Positions 1 through 17,835 of a stretch of DNA of 64,000 nt are shown here, one piece after another; the first letter of the stretch is position 1, and each line of letters begins with the position of its first letter. The DNA is taken from NCBI RefSeq assembly GCF_018691265.1, contig NW_024881322.1:7812001-7876000 (forward strand), in the 5' to 3' direction. The position numbers and the translations under genes were made by a program. The stretch is from Tyto alba. Taxonomy: Eukaryota > Chordata > Aves > Strigiformes > Tytonidae. The notes under the pieces were generated by a model. That model searched no databases. It saw nothing but the letters and a program-made list of their open reading frames with translations, and had not been told where the DNA came from.

Positions 1-5081
<5,081 letters not shown>

Positions 5082-7408
5082 TAGTTTTGAGTGAATTAAG
5101 TAATATGACATATCCACTGTGAATACCTGTACTGTGGCCCCCATAAACCCCCAAAACAGAGCAAAACCACTGTATAGGTAGAAGAAAGATGGTACAGAAA
5201 GAACCAGGGTTATTTACCAATATTTTATGGGACTCTGCGATAGACAATTCTATTTTGAAAAATAAATGTATTAGAATGATTTTCAAGGTTTTAATCTCAG
5301 TGATTTTAAAATTGTAAAAAGGTAGAATATTGAAAGAGTGATGTTTTCCAAACACCCAAATCAGTGAGTAAGAAATAAATCAGAATTTAATTATGGTGAG
5401 TTAAATCTTAATCTCGAATACACAGTTGAAAATTATGAGCTACGTGGTTAGATTTCCTAGCAGTTTTCAGTACTGTGCAAAAGAGGAGAAGATAGTTTTT
5501 TTGTTTGAGACTGGGTCTTGGAAGGTGATAAGCAGACATCATTGCTGCTGATTTCTGTGAAAATTTTGGTCTGTAGACCACAGAATTGGGTGTTGTGTAC
5601 CCCTGATGTTCTCTAAAATGAATAGTAAGTTATATATGTAAACATTAACTTCTATAAGTGACTCAGAAACCAATCTTCTTAAGTGAAGCTGTTGTTACTG
5701 GACACAGTAATCTAGCTGTGGTGTTTTTTTGAATCTTGATGCATTTCCTTCTTTGATAACGCTGTTTCTTTTATGCTTCTGGTTTCATGTTAAGATAGTT
5801 GATACTTTAGCAAGTAAAATATGATGGCAACCTATTTCATTTAGGGAGAACATGAGTGCACTACACACAAATTCTGAGTTAGTTATGCTCATTTTTAAAA
5901 ATTTCCTTCATGTATGATTTAGATAAGAATATGTGTGAGAACCAGTTACTGTCAAAACACGAAAGCCTGGTTTTGTTAATTGGAGATAGTCTGAAAAATC
6001 ACTGTGCACAGTGTGTTGTGGTCTATCAATTATATTGTAGCATGATCAGTAAATTGATGATTTCAGTCTTCCTTCAATAAACCTACTGAAGCTCAGCTGT
6101 AAAACAAATCTGCATATCTTATATCCAAGTGCCTCATTTTTACCTCAGATATCTTGATGGAACCTTCAGCAGATAGAGTGTTACTGTGATCCTTACATAC
6201 ATGACAAATGAGGCACAGAGAAGTGAAGGTTGTAGTTTTGAGACAACGAGGCTCACATTAAGTACTTGCTGACTACAAAAGGGTTAGTGTTTTCCCCTTC
6301 GGTCTACTACGTGGTCCCTCCTCACCAATTTTACTAGCTTTGGCACTTGTAGGACATATTGTTGAACTGATTTGGCTTGCCAACCCAGGAAGAAAGCCAT
6401 TCTGCCAGCTGATTGAGCTGAATTGTCTCAAAAGAAAAGCAGTGGGCATGTGGGACAGAGAGACTGTGCAGTAGCAAAGAACCGTATCAGCTCAGTCTGT
6501 CTTGTCTTAGCAGTTTGTCTAGGTCATATCAAAAAGCATGTGGCAGGGCACAGCCTGAGCTGATTCTCTTCTGCTACTTTCTGTGCTGCTCTGTTTTTCT
6601 CTTGTAAATAGGTGTGTATTGTTCCATACACTTAAAGCAGTTCAGCTAGTAGTTACAAGTACAAGGAGTTATATACTTGAAGAAAATTTTGCTTCAAAAA
6701 TTTCCTTAGTAGTGAAAAGAGTGATTGTCATTTTTTAAGAGTTAGGTAACAATATTATAACAACAAACGGGGAAAAGTTAGCTCATCATCATTGTGACTG
6801 ATTACAGTAATATCCAAATAGGAAAATTATTTACATAACCAATTTTTTTTTTTATTATGCTAGGGAAGGGAGTTGGTTCATCATATGTGCAGTTTAAATT
6901 CTGACCACTGAAGTAATTGCTGTCTCCCATTTTCTTCACTGTCACTGTCCTGAATGTTTCTCGTGCCTGCAGCAGGGCGGGATGACTGAATTGAATATGG
7001 AACTGTGATGGTGTGATAGCAACCTAATGTGTTTTAGTCATCCCTGGCGCACATCCAGCCACCCCTGTAAAAAGGGGCACACTGTAAGCATTTCAGTTTA
7101 TTTGTTTCAGGAGTGAGCAACCGTATTTCAGAGTATCCTGATTTTCTGAAAAGGTGATTTAGAATGAACTCAAATTGGCTATTCTTATATTTTCAAAGTT
7201 AGGATAAATACTTAAAACAAAATGAAGACAGAGCTACTTATACAAAACAGAAGAATTTTTATTCATAAGAGTTAGTATAGTGGCAGGAGCTTTGTGAAAA
7301 TAAATTTGAAGTTCTTTTCATCAGTACATTTCTGAGTGGGACTTTAATATAAGCAGTACTACTGAAAGTATGGTTTCTTCCAGTGGAAGCTGTGAGTCCG
7401 TAAGAGGA

Positions 7409-7434
7409 TTTCCTGGTATACCCGTACCAGGAAA
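7409..7434. repeat. Perfect 10-bp inverted repeat with 6-nt loop
   Basis: tttcctggta and taccaggaaa are exact reverse complements separated by tacccg. A further partial copy of the right arm (ataccagaaaagg) follows about 10 bases later, so the right arm is also a short imperfect direct repeat. The function is unknown. It could form a small hairpin in the pre-mRNA. Confidence 0.7.
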
Positions 7435-8029
7435 GGTGCTATACCAGAAAAGGCAGGGCTTTTCTAGTGTAACCAGGGCTCTGTGATTGTTAATAATTGA
7501 TACTTGCATACTCAGTTATTCAGCAGTGCAGATTTGTTCTGGATCAGAATTAAATGCTTGGTTTCATGACTGTCAAATTAGCCACTGTGGGAGGATAGAT
7601 GATGTTTCATCTGACATAACACATCTTAGTAGAAAGTTAAAAGTTCCTGAGAAATTTTAAGCGATTTTAAAGTATGTGAATAAATTCACACCAGGTCACT
7701 ACTTAATCTTGTGTAATTATGGGTATTTTAGTAAACTATTTAGTACATTTTGTAACTAAAGCTTCACCGTATATTCTGAGGTGTCTTATTTTACATTTTT
7801 AATATCTGGGACTAAGTCTAGCCATACAGTTCTGCAGCTGAGTTAAGTTTATCAATGGCTGTTCTACCACCAGAAGTTTTAGGGATTACTTGTAATCTCC
7901 CAGGATATATATTCCCACCACCTTCTTTGTGTTGGCTGAGCTGTTTTTGCAGCCACGGTATTGATTTTCAGCAGCCTGTTGATTAGAGGGAAACAGCTGG
8001 TGAGGTGTTTTTGGAGAACTTTTTGTAGG

Positions 8030-9102
8030 TGTCATGGTTGGAACCTAGTTGGCAGCCAAACACCACGCAGCCAGTCACTCCCCCTTCTCTTCCAAGAGTG
8101 AGACGAGACAGATGAGCCAGGCTTGGGTTTCGAGTTAGGACTGAGATGGGACGAAAATCACCCATTATGGTCATGAGCAAAAGGCAGACTCGTTAGGGGA
8201 AGAAAAAAAGAACGTACATTTATTACAGACACTAACAACACTTAACAGAGTAGGACAGTGAGAAGCATTGCCACATTTTGAGAACACCTTCCCCCCACCC
8301 CTCCCTTCTTCCCGAGCTCAGCTCTGCTCCCGATATCTCTACCTCCTCCCCTCAGGGGCGCAGGGGCAGGGAATGGGGGGTGCAGTCAGTGCTGTGGCTT
8401 CTTCCATCTTCGGTAGGGGGAGCTTCTGGAACTTTTCCCCCTGCTCCATCGTGGTCCCCCTCTCACAGGAGACAGTCTTCCACAAACTTTCTCCGACTTA
8501 AGTCCCTCCCACCGGCCAGAGCATTCTCCACACTGCTCCATCGTGGGGCAACAACTTTCTCCAACCAGAGTCCCTCCCACGGGCTGCAGCCCTTCCCGAG
8601 TTGCTCCGACGTGGGACACCCCCACGTGCTACAATCCTCCCAGCACTGAATTACAGCAGCGGGGCTGCCTTTTCCCGCAAGACCCTGGCCGCCTTTGGGC
8701 ACAGTCACATCGATCATCCAGGCAAAAAAACACAGGCCATAAATCAACGTCTGCTCCACCGTAGATCTTCATGGGTGGCGGGGGGGCCACCCTGCCGTCT
8801 CCCCATAGGATACAGGGAGGTCTCTGATCTGGCACACCTCCCTCCTCCTTTCTTCCTCTGTTCTGCCAGTCACCTTGGTGTTCATGCAGCTGCTGCAGCT
8901 CCTCCTCACCAGTCCCACTCCTCGTCACCACGTCCCTTCTTAAATATGTTATTGCAGAGGCACAGCTGGTTGGCTCAGTTTTGGTGCAGAGGTGGAGCTG
9001 ACTTGGAGCTGGGGGAGCTTCGATAAGCTTCTCACAGGGGGCCGCCCCTATTGCCTCCTCCACTGCTACCAAAAAACCCACCACTCACTCACACCCAGGA
9101 CA
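8030..9102 (-). mobile_element. Solo LTR copy A (avian ERV LTR, about 1.07 kb)
   Basis: It is a full-length match to copies B and C. On the minus strand it starts TGTCCTGGG at 9102 and ends CCATGACA at 8030, so it has TG...CA termini. A poly(A) signal (tttatt at 8219-8224, AATAAA on the minus strand) and a TATA-like tatttaag near 8939-8946 give the LTR polarity. No gag, pol or env sequence adjoins it, so it is a solo LTR. The flanking 5-mers are gtagg (left) and gtaga (right), a probable but imperfect duplication. It is GC-rich compared with its surroundings. It lies antisense to LARS2, about 520 bp before exon b. Confidence 0.85.
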
Positions 9103-9621
9103 GTAGAGTATGTCTTTGGTTGAATGGGTGAGCCAATTCAACTCATCCTATAGCCATATGATCACCAGAGCAAAGCAAAATACAGCCAGGATAGCATTGC
9201 GAGAATAAAGCAGGATTAAGCTGATGATGAAGGTGTGTTTTACTACATGGTGAAGATTTCAGAGGGCCTTTTGGCTCAACTGCAGTAAAGATAATTAAAA
9301 ATAATGAGAAGTGATACTTCAGGAACATTCCCCTTTAACTGCAGTGTCATATTTGCTTTTCAGTTACACTCAAAGCAAAAGAAAAATTGTTATCTTGTAT
9401 ACACAGCCATTGAAATCGAACCAGAATACAGTAGGGACTTTTAAAATTAATATTTAAGATTAGTATTCTGGCAGTTCCTTGAAGTTTGACTGCTAGTTAG
9501 ATAATAGTGTATAAAGGTTAATTAGTGCTTTTGATTTCTCAGGACTTCATAAGCACCTGATTTTAAATATGATCACATGATAGAAATCTTTTAAGTTAAT
9601 ATATTTTTTTTTATTTTGCAG

Positions 9622-9682
9622 TAATATTCAACACATGAGGGAGCAGTTTGATGCACTAGGTCTGTCTTTTACATGGGAAAGG
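9622..9682 (+). CDS. LARS2: LARS2 exon b: short core exon between two LTRs
   Basis: The acceptor is ttattttgcag, with a long T tract from about 9603. The donor is AGG|GTAAGA. At 61 nt it supplies one base to finish the Ser codon, then 20 codons (NIQHMREQFDALGLSFTWER). In the family this helix follows the WTQ motif and is part of the catalytic core. Because 61 is not a multiple of three, skipping or deleting this exon shifts the frame. It sits between same-orientation LTRs, A about 520 bp upstream and B about 630 bp downstream. Confidence 0.95.
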
Positions 9683-10313
9683 GTAAGATTTTCTTTTTTA
9701 AGACATGCTGCTTTATTGTATGATGGAACATTGAAAAACGTGGAATTTTACATTTTATATATGACTATATAGAAATCTCTGAAAATGGCGAGTTTAAGTT
9801 GTTAAACTGCAAAATTGAGCTTCTTTCAAGCTTTTCATCATATTTCTCTCACTTTTGATGTACTGATATCATCTGATAAACAACATGCCTTTATGTTAAG
9901 GTGCGTATGTTTTGAAGAGTGATTTTTCAGTGTGTATGTTTTTATAATATACTCAAGGGCTTAAAGCTAATAACTTGAAATGGTGGTTTAGTTATGTTAT
10001 TCTAAATTTGAAGCATAAGCCTGCCTTTTTGTATGTGTTGATATCATGACCGTTTTGGAAAATATAAATTTAACTGAACATACTAATGCTTGAGAATTAG
10101 GTGTTCACCTTAAAAACCTTACCAAACACAATCAAGCAGAAGCTAATAAAAGCTTAAAGATAAAAAATAAATTAATTTTTGAAGTAATTGTAATGTTATT
10201 GCATTTACCAATGAATCAAAGTCGGTCCCTACCTTTATATTCTTAGCAATTACTGTTGCTTATCACCTTAATATGATTCTGAATAGAGTGATGGAGATGC
10301 TAATCTTGGATCT

Positions 10314-11388
10314 TGTCAAGGCTTGAGCCTGGTTGGCAGCCAAACACCGCACAGTGATTCTCTCCTCCTTCTCTTCCGGCAGTGAGAAGGGACAAATGAG
10401 CCAGGCTTGGGGTTCGAGTTAGGACCGAGAGGGGTAGATCACCCATTATGGTCATGAGCAAAAGGCAGACTTGTTATAGGGGAAGAAAAAAAGAGAACGT
10501 ACATTTATTACAGACACTAACAACACTTAACAGGGTAGGACAGTGAGAAGCATTGCCACATCTTGAGAACACCTTCCCCCCACCCCTCCCTTCTTCCCAG
10601 GCTCAGCTTTGCTCCCGCTAGCTCCTCCTCCTCCCCTCAGGGGCACAGGGGTAGGGAATTGGGGGTGCAGGCAGTGCTGCAGCTTCTTCCATCTTCGGTG
10701 GGGGGAGCTTCTGGAACTTGTTCCCCCTGCTCCATTGTGGTCCCCCTCTCACAGGAGACAATCCTCCACAAACTTTCTCCGATGTGAGTCCCTCCCACGG
10801 ACCGCAGCGTTCCCCACACTGCTCTGTCGTGGGGCAACAACTTTCTCCAACCAGAGTCCCTCCCACGGGCTGCAGCCCTTCCCGAGCTGCTCCGACGTGG
10901 GACACCCCCACGTGCTGCAATCCTCCCAGTGCTGGACTACAACAGCGGGGCTGCCTTTTCCCACAAGACCCCAGCCTTCTTTGGGCACAGTCACATCGAT
11001 CATCCAGGCAAAAAAACACAGGCCATAAATCAACGTCTGCTCCACCGTAGATCTTCATGGGTGGCGGGGGGGCCACCCTGCCGTCTCCCCATAGGATACA
11101 GGGAGGTCTCTGATCTGGCACACCTCCCTCCTCCTTTCTTCCTCTGTTCTGCCAGTCACCTTGGTGTTCATGCAGCTGCTGCAGCTCCTCCTCACCAGTC
11201 CCACTCCTCGTCACCACGTCCCTTCTTAAATATGTTATTGCAGAGGCACAGCTGGTTGGCTCAGTTTTGGTGCAGAGGTGGAGCTGACTTGGAGCTGGGG
11301 GAGCTTCGATAAGCTTCTCACAGGGGGCCGCCCCTATTGCCTCCTCCACTGCTACCAAAAAAACCACCACTCACTCACACCCAGGACA
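10314..11388 (-). mobile_element. Solo LTR copy B (same family as A)
   Basis: It is 1075 bp with minus-strand TG...CA termini (starts at 11388, ends TTGACA at 10314). A minus-strand AATAAA lies at 10504-10509. The flanking 5-mers are gatct and gatca, again matching four of five. Its 3'-most 384 plus-strand positions (10979-11362) are identical to copy A, while the remaining two thirds differ at many sites. No internal retroviral genes are present. It is antisense to LARS2, about 630 bp after exon b. A long open frame exists on its minus strand but shows no recognised domain. Confidence 0.85.
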
Positions 11389-14300
11389 GATCATTATAGC
11401 AGTATTGTAGATCTTAAAATGAAAATTATTAGTTTTCTGGCAGACTGAGACCTGCCATCTGTTTTCTCTAATCTTGAAGGTGAAATTGTTTATTTGTATG
11501 TCTTACATCTAAAAAACCATATTTTGTCATGTAATGTATATGGCAGGATTTTTCAATATAAGACTTTTTAATAAGATTTTAGTTTTCCTGGTAGCCAAAA
11601 AGTTGCTCTGAAAAGAAAAGATTTGTTGCAGAAGGATCACTGCACACGTTCTTGACAACTATTTTCTTATATTTAAAACTGTTGGTGTCTCAGAGATTTT
11701 CTATATGTATAATACAGCAGTACTTCAAAATGGTGAAATCGTATGTGTAGGCTGTATTATGAAACACAGAAGAGTTGAATGTTGCAGATTGACTTGCAAG
11801 AAAATTGAGAAGATTCACCTCTGTATATGGGCTTTTGTTTAATCCTTCCATTCTGAAGAAGAGATAGAGAACTGGCAGTAGTGAAAGCCATGGCAGGAAG
11901 TTTAAGTACACAGGGAAAAGTAATTTGTCATCTCTGCCTGTTCTTTGATGTTTACCTTCAATTTTCTAGTAAACCATGTTTTGGTTAATGAACTTTGAGA
12001 AGTCTCTGAATTCTTGTGGAAAGGGATTTGTTACTTTTCAACTAAGTCCATTTGAACAGCTGTGTAATTGAAATAATTTAGAATGCTCTAGGGGCACACA
12101 GTTAGTGTTTTTGAAAGGTAAGATTTTTAAAACAGCTAAAAAGTGTTCCTTGAAACACAATGAATTTGGGAGTTTTCACTCCTTAGCTTGAGTTAAGTTT
12201 TATTTTACTTAGAAAGCTTGACTTACTGACTGGAGTAACAGTGACCCGAATGGTAACCATTAGAAATAGATATGTTTATTCATTGCAAAGAATGTGTGAT
12301 GCCTGAAATGTATCTGTATTGCATGATTTCCAAATGCACAGATATTTGGGCTAGCCGTGAAAAATCTGCCTTTGGAAGTGGAACAGCTAAGCTGTAGCAG
12401 AGTGCATTTTCCAGGTTGATAAAGCCTGCTTCTCTGCAAAGCTAATTAGGCTGGGCAGAGCATCTTACTGCCTCAGCAGTACAGTTTTTGGGCTAACTCA
12501 AGCGTCTTTGCACAGCAATGCACTGTGCTGGGCAGGTACTTACCTTAGAAGTGAGCTCTTCAAGGTAAGGAAGATTTTTTTTATTATTCTATACTTGTAT
12601 GGCACTAAATCAGTGGCTTACAAAATACTGTGACAGTGCAAACCAACCCACTAGCATTAGTGACTCCTGTGAAAAATGCAAGAAAACCACTTTTTATATG
12701 GGCTAGTCTAATTGACCAAGACTATTGTACAAAACAGGAATTTGTTTTTAATTTAATTTCATTGATGTTGCTTAAAAGTGCTCCTGCATTATGGTAGACC
12801 ATAGTACTTAGCAAACATGTGCTGGAGGGAACCCACTCCCTTATCTTAGATCCCTATTTTAGTTTGCATTGAATTGCCTTTTTCTAGTGCTAACCTTTCA
12901 TCTTAACTGTCTCTGTCCTCTGTGGCCAGCTTAGAATATATGCCTAGAGAATGTGAAGGAAACCTAAGTAAATTTTACCATTTTACAAATGTTAAGGGGA
13001 AAATAAAGTAGGAAAATAATAAAAAGTACATGTTGAATACCTAGTGCATGTATCTGTGCTGAAGAAGCTGGCTGCTTTTAAAGTTATGTCTGGTGTTCAA
13101 GAAAGTCCTGTCCAGGAATATGAAGACTAGTTGTAGCGTTATTGCTTGGTAAAATTACTATGAACAAATCCCAGTGCACCTCGGATACTAGCAATTTACT
13201 TTTGTCTGGGTCTTTTCCATTGTTCTCTCTGTCCTTCAAATCAAAATGTAAAAGTATTTTTACATTGTATCAGTCAGTGAAATTACTTAACCAGTAAGGC
13301 ACCACAAATTTGGTATTATTAAAAACTAATAAGATTATTTCAGAAAGCCAGGTTACAAAGACATTTGAAAATTATTCTCCTAAACAGAAAATGTAAGCAA
13401 ACTAAAAATGTAATTAAATACATAAAATAGCTTTTTAAGTACTTTGCTTTAGAGTAGGTATGAATACTAATAATGATCTGATATTTTTTCCCTGAAACGT
13501 AGTATTTTAAGTGCCTCAAGTAATTAATGTTATTTTTCTAAATCACTTAGAAAATAGTGTGATTTTTGGAAGAGATTTTTAAAAACTAATAAATAAGAGA
13601 GAGAACATTTCTATTCTAAACATCTATGTTAGATCCAGGGTTAAAAAGCTGCAGTTTGAAGAGGGAAGAAATGTCTCTGAGAGACATTAAAATCACCTGG
13701 AAAATAAACCAACTCCATTGTGGTTATGTTATGTTTTTAAAATAAGAATAATTTGGGCATTCCCAGTGTTCAGATTTCTCCAAAATACCATCCCAGAGAG
13801 CATAGCAAACTGCCTGCTACTTCTTTTAAACATGATTTTCAAGGGAGTTAGGCAATATCATTTTCAAAGATTCATCTTACCAGCAGTAAGAGATGGAGAA
13901 TGTATAACATCTTTCTTTTGCTCAGGAGTGCCATCACACTGAATGCATGTACCCAGTAAGCCATCAGTTCATCACTGTATTATCAATCTGTAACTTTCTC
14001 CTAGAAGGTGGCTTGTTCTGGCAACATTTTTTAGACTTTTCAATTCATGCATTCCAAGCAACATAATTTTTTGCATAAGAGTAATGTTCCCCTTCTGCTC
14101 TGTACATTAAAAAAGGTGAAATCTTTGGTGGATTTTCTTTGTGCAGATATTTTTCTGTTTAGTTTTGAAGTTGCCATTTTTATGTACTGCCTGAGCACAC
14201 ATAAAACTGTAACAGTAGATAGGATATTACCTATTAAATTTTCTTTTTATCCACTTATCCCTGATAATCAGTCACGCCACTTGTAATTAAATAAAAAAAA

Positions 14301-16046
14301 AGGAAACCATTGATACAAGGCTACTTTTTTTGCAGGAAAGATATTTATGCTCTAAAATGCAGGCAAAGCATGACATTTGTATTTGTAGCTAATAAAGCAT
14401 GAAACTAAGGACCTTTGAAATACAAACACTCAAACAAATTTAGAAATGTAGCTTGGTCTACCTCTAAACCTCTGAAAATCAACTTCCAGATGAGATGTTA
14501 CGTGCCCTTTAATATCAAAATAGGCAAATAATAGATTAAAGACTGTTTAATCTTCCCAAATAGATTTTGAAAACATCCATTCAGACTTTTCCTCCTTATC
14601 AATGTTTTAGTAAATATCAAGTACAACATGTCTGTCTTGAGCATAGCATAAGACTGTGCTAAAAATAAAATGATTAGTAATAAACTAGGGAATTACTTCT
14701 CTCTAGTTATGTTATTCACAAGGCCTGGTGGATCTTACAACAAATAAACACTTTTATGCAGCCTGTAAATATTATTTTTATTTAAGAATAAAATAGCCAT
14801 GAAAGTAACTTGAAGATGTAACCTTTTTAAAAAACAAACAAAAAACAGTTCTAAGGTCAGAGCTACATAATAGAAAGTTGCAAGAATAGAGCAGTTTTAG
14901 AACAAATAATGAATTATAAAACAAGGCATTTTAAAATTAGTTTTTCTTTTATTAATGAACAAAATCTTCCATCCAGTTTGGTTTTGGTTTTTGTTTTTTT
15001 TTTTGATTATCCAGGAATCTTTACTGTTGGTTTTCCTATATTTTTGATAGCTGGATTTTTTTTTAATCAGATTTTTAAATAATGAACAGCCCTTTAACCT
15101 TAACATGAATCAGTTGCTTCCCGAGTTGCAGTGCTGTCAAATCTAAATTGTAATACTGCTATTTAGTCTGTAACTGAGAATTTATTTGCAAAAATAAACA
15201 AGATACTAATCCTTCCATCATGCTATTTGTTAGGAACAGGTTGTTGTGCTGCAATAAAGGGATTAAGCAAGGTAGTTTTTGGTGAGGGTCGGGATCTTTC
15301 TCTTCTATACCTTGGCAATATTTTCTATTTCTGAAAGCAGACCACTTTTAAAGGTGGTTTTAATTGTTTTAATGAATAGGAATAAGGAGCAGTAACAGTA
15401 GCTGATGATAAAGATGCATTCTGGTGACAGTATCAGATACTCCTTTTAACTAGCAAGCTGACAAAAGGAAAAGGAAAAATGAGTGGGGGTAGAGGGAGTT
15501 GCTGTCCCTCCCATTTCATATTTACCTTCTGAAGTGCTGGGGTGATGGGTTATCACTAAATCTGTCACAGAGCGCTGAAGAGCACATAAAGTGGACAGCT
15601 GAGCAGCATATTTCATTTGTAAAAGGGTTCTGATTTTTAGTATGTATTTTATATTTGGAGCAATTATGGTAATATCCTGTTCATATATATTCACTGAACT
15701 CCTTTATGATATGGGGTGTAATACATGTGCATTATGCTAGTGCTCAGCTCACAAATGAGAAGCAGAAAGTTACATTTTTTGACAGGGTGGAAAGGCTTCA
15801 TTGTGCTATTTTGCAAACCCTTTTATAAACTCTTTTTGATATTTCTGATTTAAGTTTCTGTTAATACACTGCAAATCTTTGTCATGCTCATAAAGTATAA
15901 ATAGAAAAGTTAACATTCACCTTAATTCAAGCATGATAGCAGCCTAATGGAAAATTTTTACCAGACATTATTTATTTAATCAAGATGAGTAACTGGAATA
16001 CATGGAAAATTATTTTTCACTATTAGTCTTAATGTGCTAAACGACA

Positions 16047-16049
<3 letters not shown>

Positions 16050-16077
<28 letters not shown>

Positions 16078-16080
16078 CAC
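16050..16080. repeat. AAAAC-rich simple repeat
   Basis: Tandem aaaac units (about four copies with flanking A-rich variants) were read directly. This is a low-complexity microsatellite inside an intron. Confidence 0.85.
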
Positions 16081-17550
16081 AAACCAAAACCTCGTTTTGA
16101 GATTGAGGAGTTTGCTAGCTTGTCCTCAGCAGCTCATTTCACTTGGTAGTGATGTTATTTCTCTTTCTTCGTTAATTTCAAATGTTACTTCAAACCTTCA
16201 TGATTATAAAATTAAATGATGAGCTTGAGGGATCTTTTTGCAGCTCAGTGACCACACAGCAATTTTTTTTTGGTGATAGTTTGCTGCATTTTTTTTCTAA
16301 GAAGTATTAGTTTACAACTTGTAAGAGAGCACTACGTGGGGTTTTGTTCCCAGCAGTTGGCTTGTATCTCGTAGCTCAGGCTTGTGTAGCTTGCAGCTCA
16401 ATCTGAACATGCCTATTTAGATTGATAAATGCCATGACTTTTTGTTCCAGTTAACACACATCTGCCATTCAGTACCAAAAGGACAAATGTCAGTCCATTT
16501 TATTATTTTTGTTTGACAACCCACTTCTGTTGTCTTACCTGTTTGTCTGTTGTTGACATATTTTTATATGTTACCAAAAGGGATTGTTTCTCTTCTTTTG
16601 TGTCTGATATTCCAGTGATGAAACTGTTGCCTGTAGTGGCATTACACTGGCAAAAGAACTGATGTCACTGTGTGCAGAAGCAGGGAGGGAAGAACAAGAA
16701 TGATTAAATGGTTAGTGTTTATCCATTGGATAGTTGGAGAGATGGAACTCAGACTTCTTTCAAGTGCTTTTTTTTTTTTTCAGTGTAGAGCACAGAGATT
16801 TAATCAAGCAACTGTTTTTCATGACTAAGTCTTCACATGCTGTGCTGAAAACTTGCCATTAAATGTCTCTTTCTGATCTTGAAAGCCTCTTACATACACT
16901 TTTGAGGCACATCTATTCAAAGGTCATATTAATTGTTCAAAGCAATGTTTCAGCACTGGAATGTAAAATTGTAGAAAAAGAATAAAATTTTTATGCTAGA
17001 GTGTTTCAGATGTCATTTGAATAGTGGATAATACTGTTTAAGTTGTGTGTAGTGGAAAGCTTAGATGATAGGAAAGCCTGGATGAAAGGCATTTCACATT
17101 TGGAGCTGTTTCAGGTAGTTGATAAATATTTGCAAATGGAATAAATTTTATCAGTGGCTTACTGTCAACCCTGTAACTCTAAAATCAAGAGATGTTCTTG
17201 CTGCTTTGAAGTTCAGCGTAGGAGTCACCTTCCGCTTCAGTAAGTACAAATGTGGTAAAAGAGAAAGTTTGTAGAAATGTGTTTTCTTTAAACAAGTGCA
17301 AGTTAAACAGGAAAACTGTTGAGGAGTGAAATGTGGTGTGTTTATTGTTACATATTTATAATGTAATGAGGGCTTAAATACTAAATTACACAGTGTTGGA
17401 GAATGGCTCAGAGACAAGGGTCCTGAGCCCACCGAGCAATTGTACGATCAGAGCCTGTTCTAGGGGCTGATGCTGGGCCCCACCAGGGTTTGCCTGCAGC
17501 TGCTCACAGCTGCTGATACATGAAGAATGTCAGGGACGCTTCGGCCTTGT

Positions 17551-17717
17551 GTACTGTGGTGTGTCGAAAACAGGTTAAGGGGAATTGGGAATAGTGGTCT
17601 GAGAAACCCAGTGTTATGGTAATGGTGGTCTGAGAAACATTGTGTTATGGTACTGTTGTGTATCGAAAACAAGTCAAGAGGAATTAGAAATAGTAACATG
17701 AGAAACTGAGTGTTATG
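17551..17717 (+). repeat. Imperfect tandem duplication inside the ERVK-like LTR
   Basis: Two diverged units of about 67 bp start near 17551 and 17650, each running from gtactgt(g/t)gtgt through tcgaaaaca to gtgttatg. Between them is a third partial copy of the gtctgagaaac..gtgttatgg part (about 17617-17649). Duplicated U3 segments of this kind often carry enhancer sites in retroviral LTRs. That role is inferred, not shown. Confidence 0.75.
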
Positions 17718-17827
17718 AGAAGCTTGTGCTGTTAGCTAGCTGCAAGTAGGTGGACCGTGCGAATACGACCTTTAGAGCTTAAGCCAATCAGCTAGTGACT
17801 AGTAGGCATAATAATTAGCGTTGTCTG

Positions 17828-17835
17828 TATAAATA
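17828..17835 (+). promoter_or_regulatory. TATA box of the ERVK-like LTR
   Basis: The octamer tataaata lies 40 bp downstream of CCAAT and just upstream of AATAAA. It is in sense orientation to LARS2, so any residual promoter activity would make a transcript reading toward exon c. Confidence 0.6.

Noticed and set aside
8278..9084. Multiple overlapping open frames of 75-150 codons on both strands
   Set aside because: They lie inside LTR copy A, whose GC-rich sequence has few stops. Most are not kept in copies B and C.
8030..11388. Copies A and B as the two LTRs of one provirus
   Set aside because: The sequence between them is host intron with LARS2 exon b, not retroviral genes, and each copy has its own flanking 5-mer pair.
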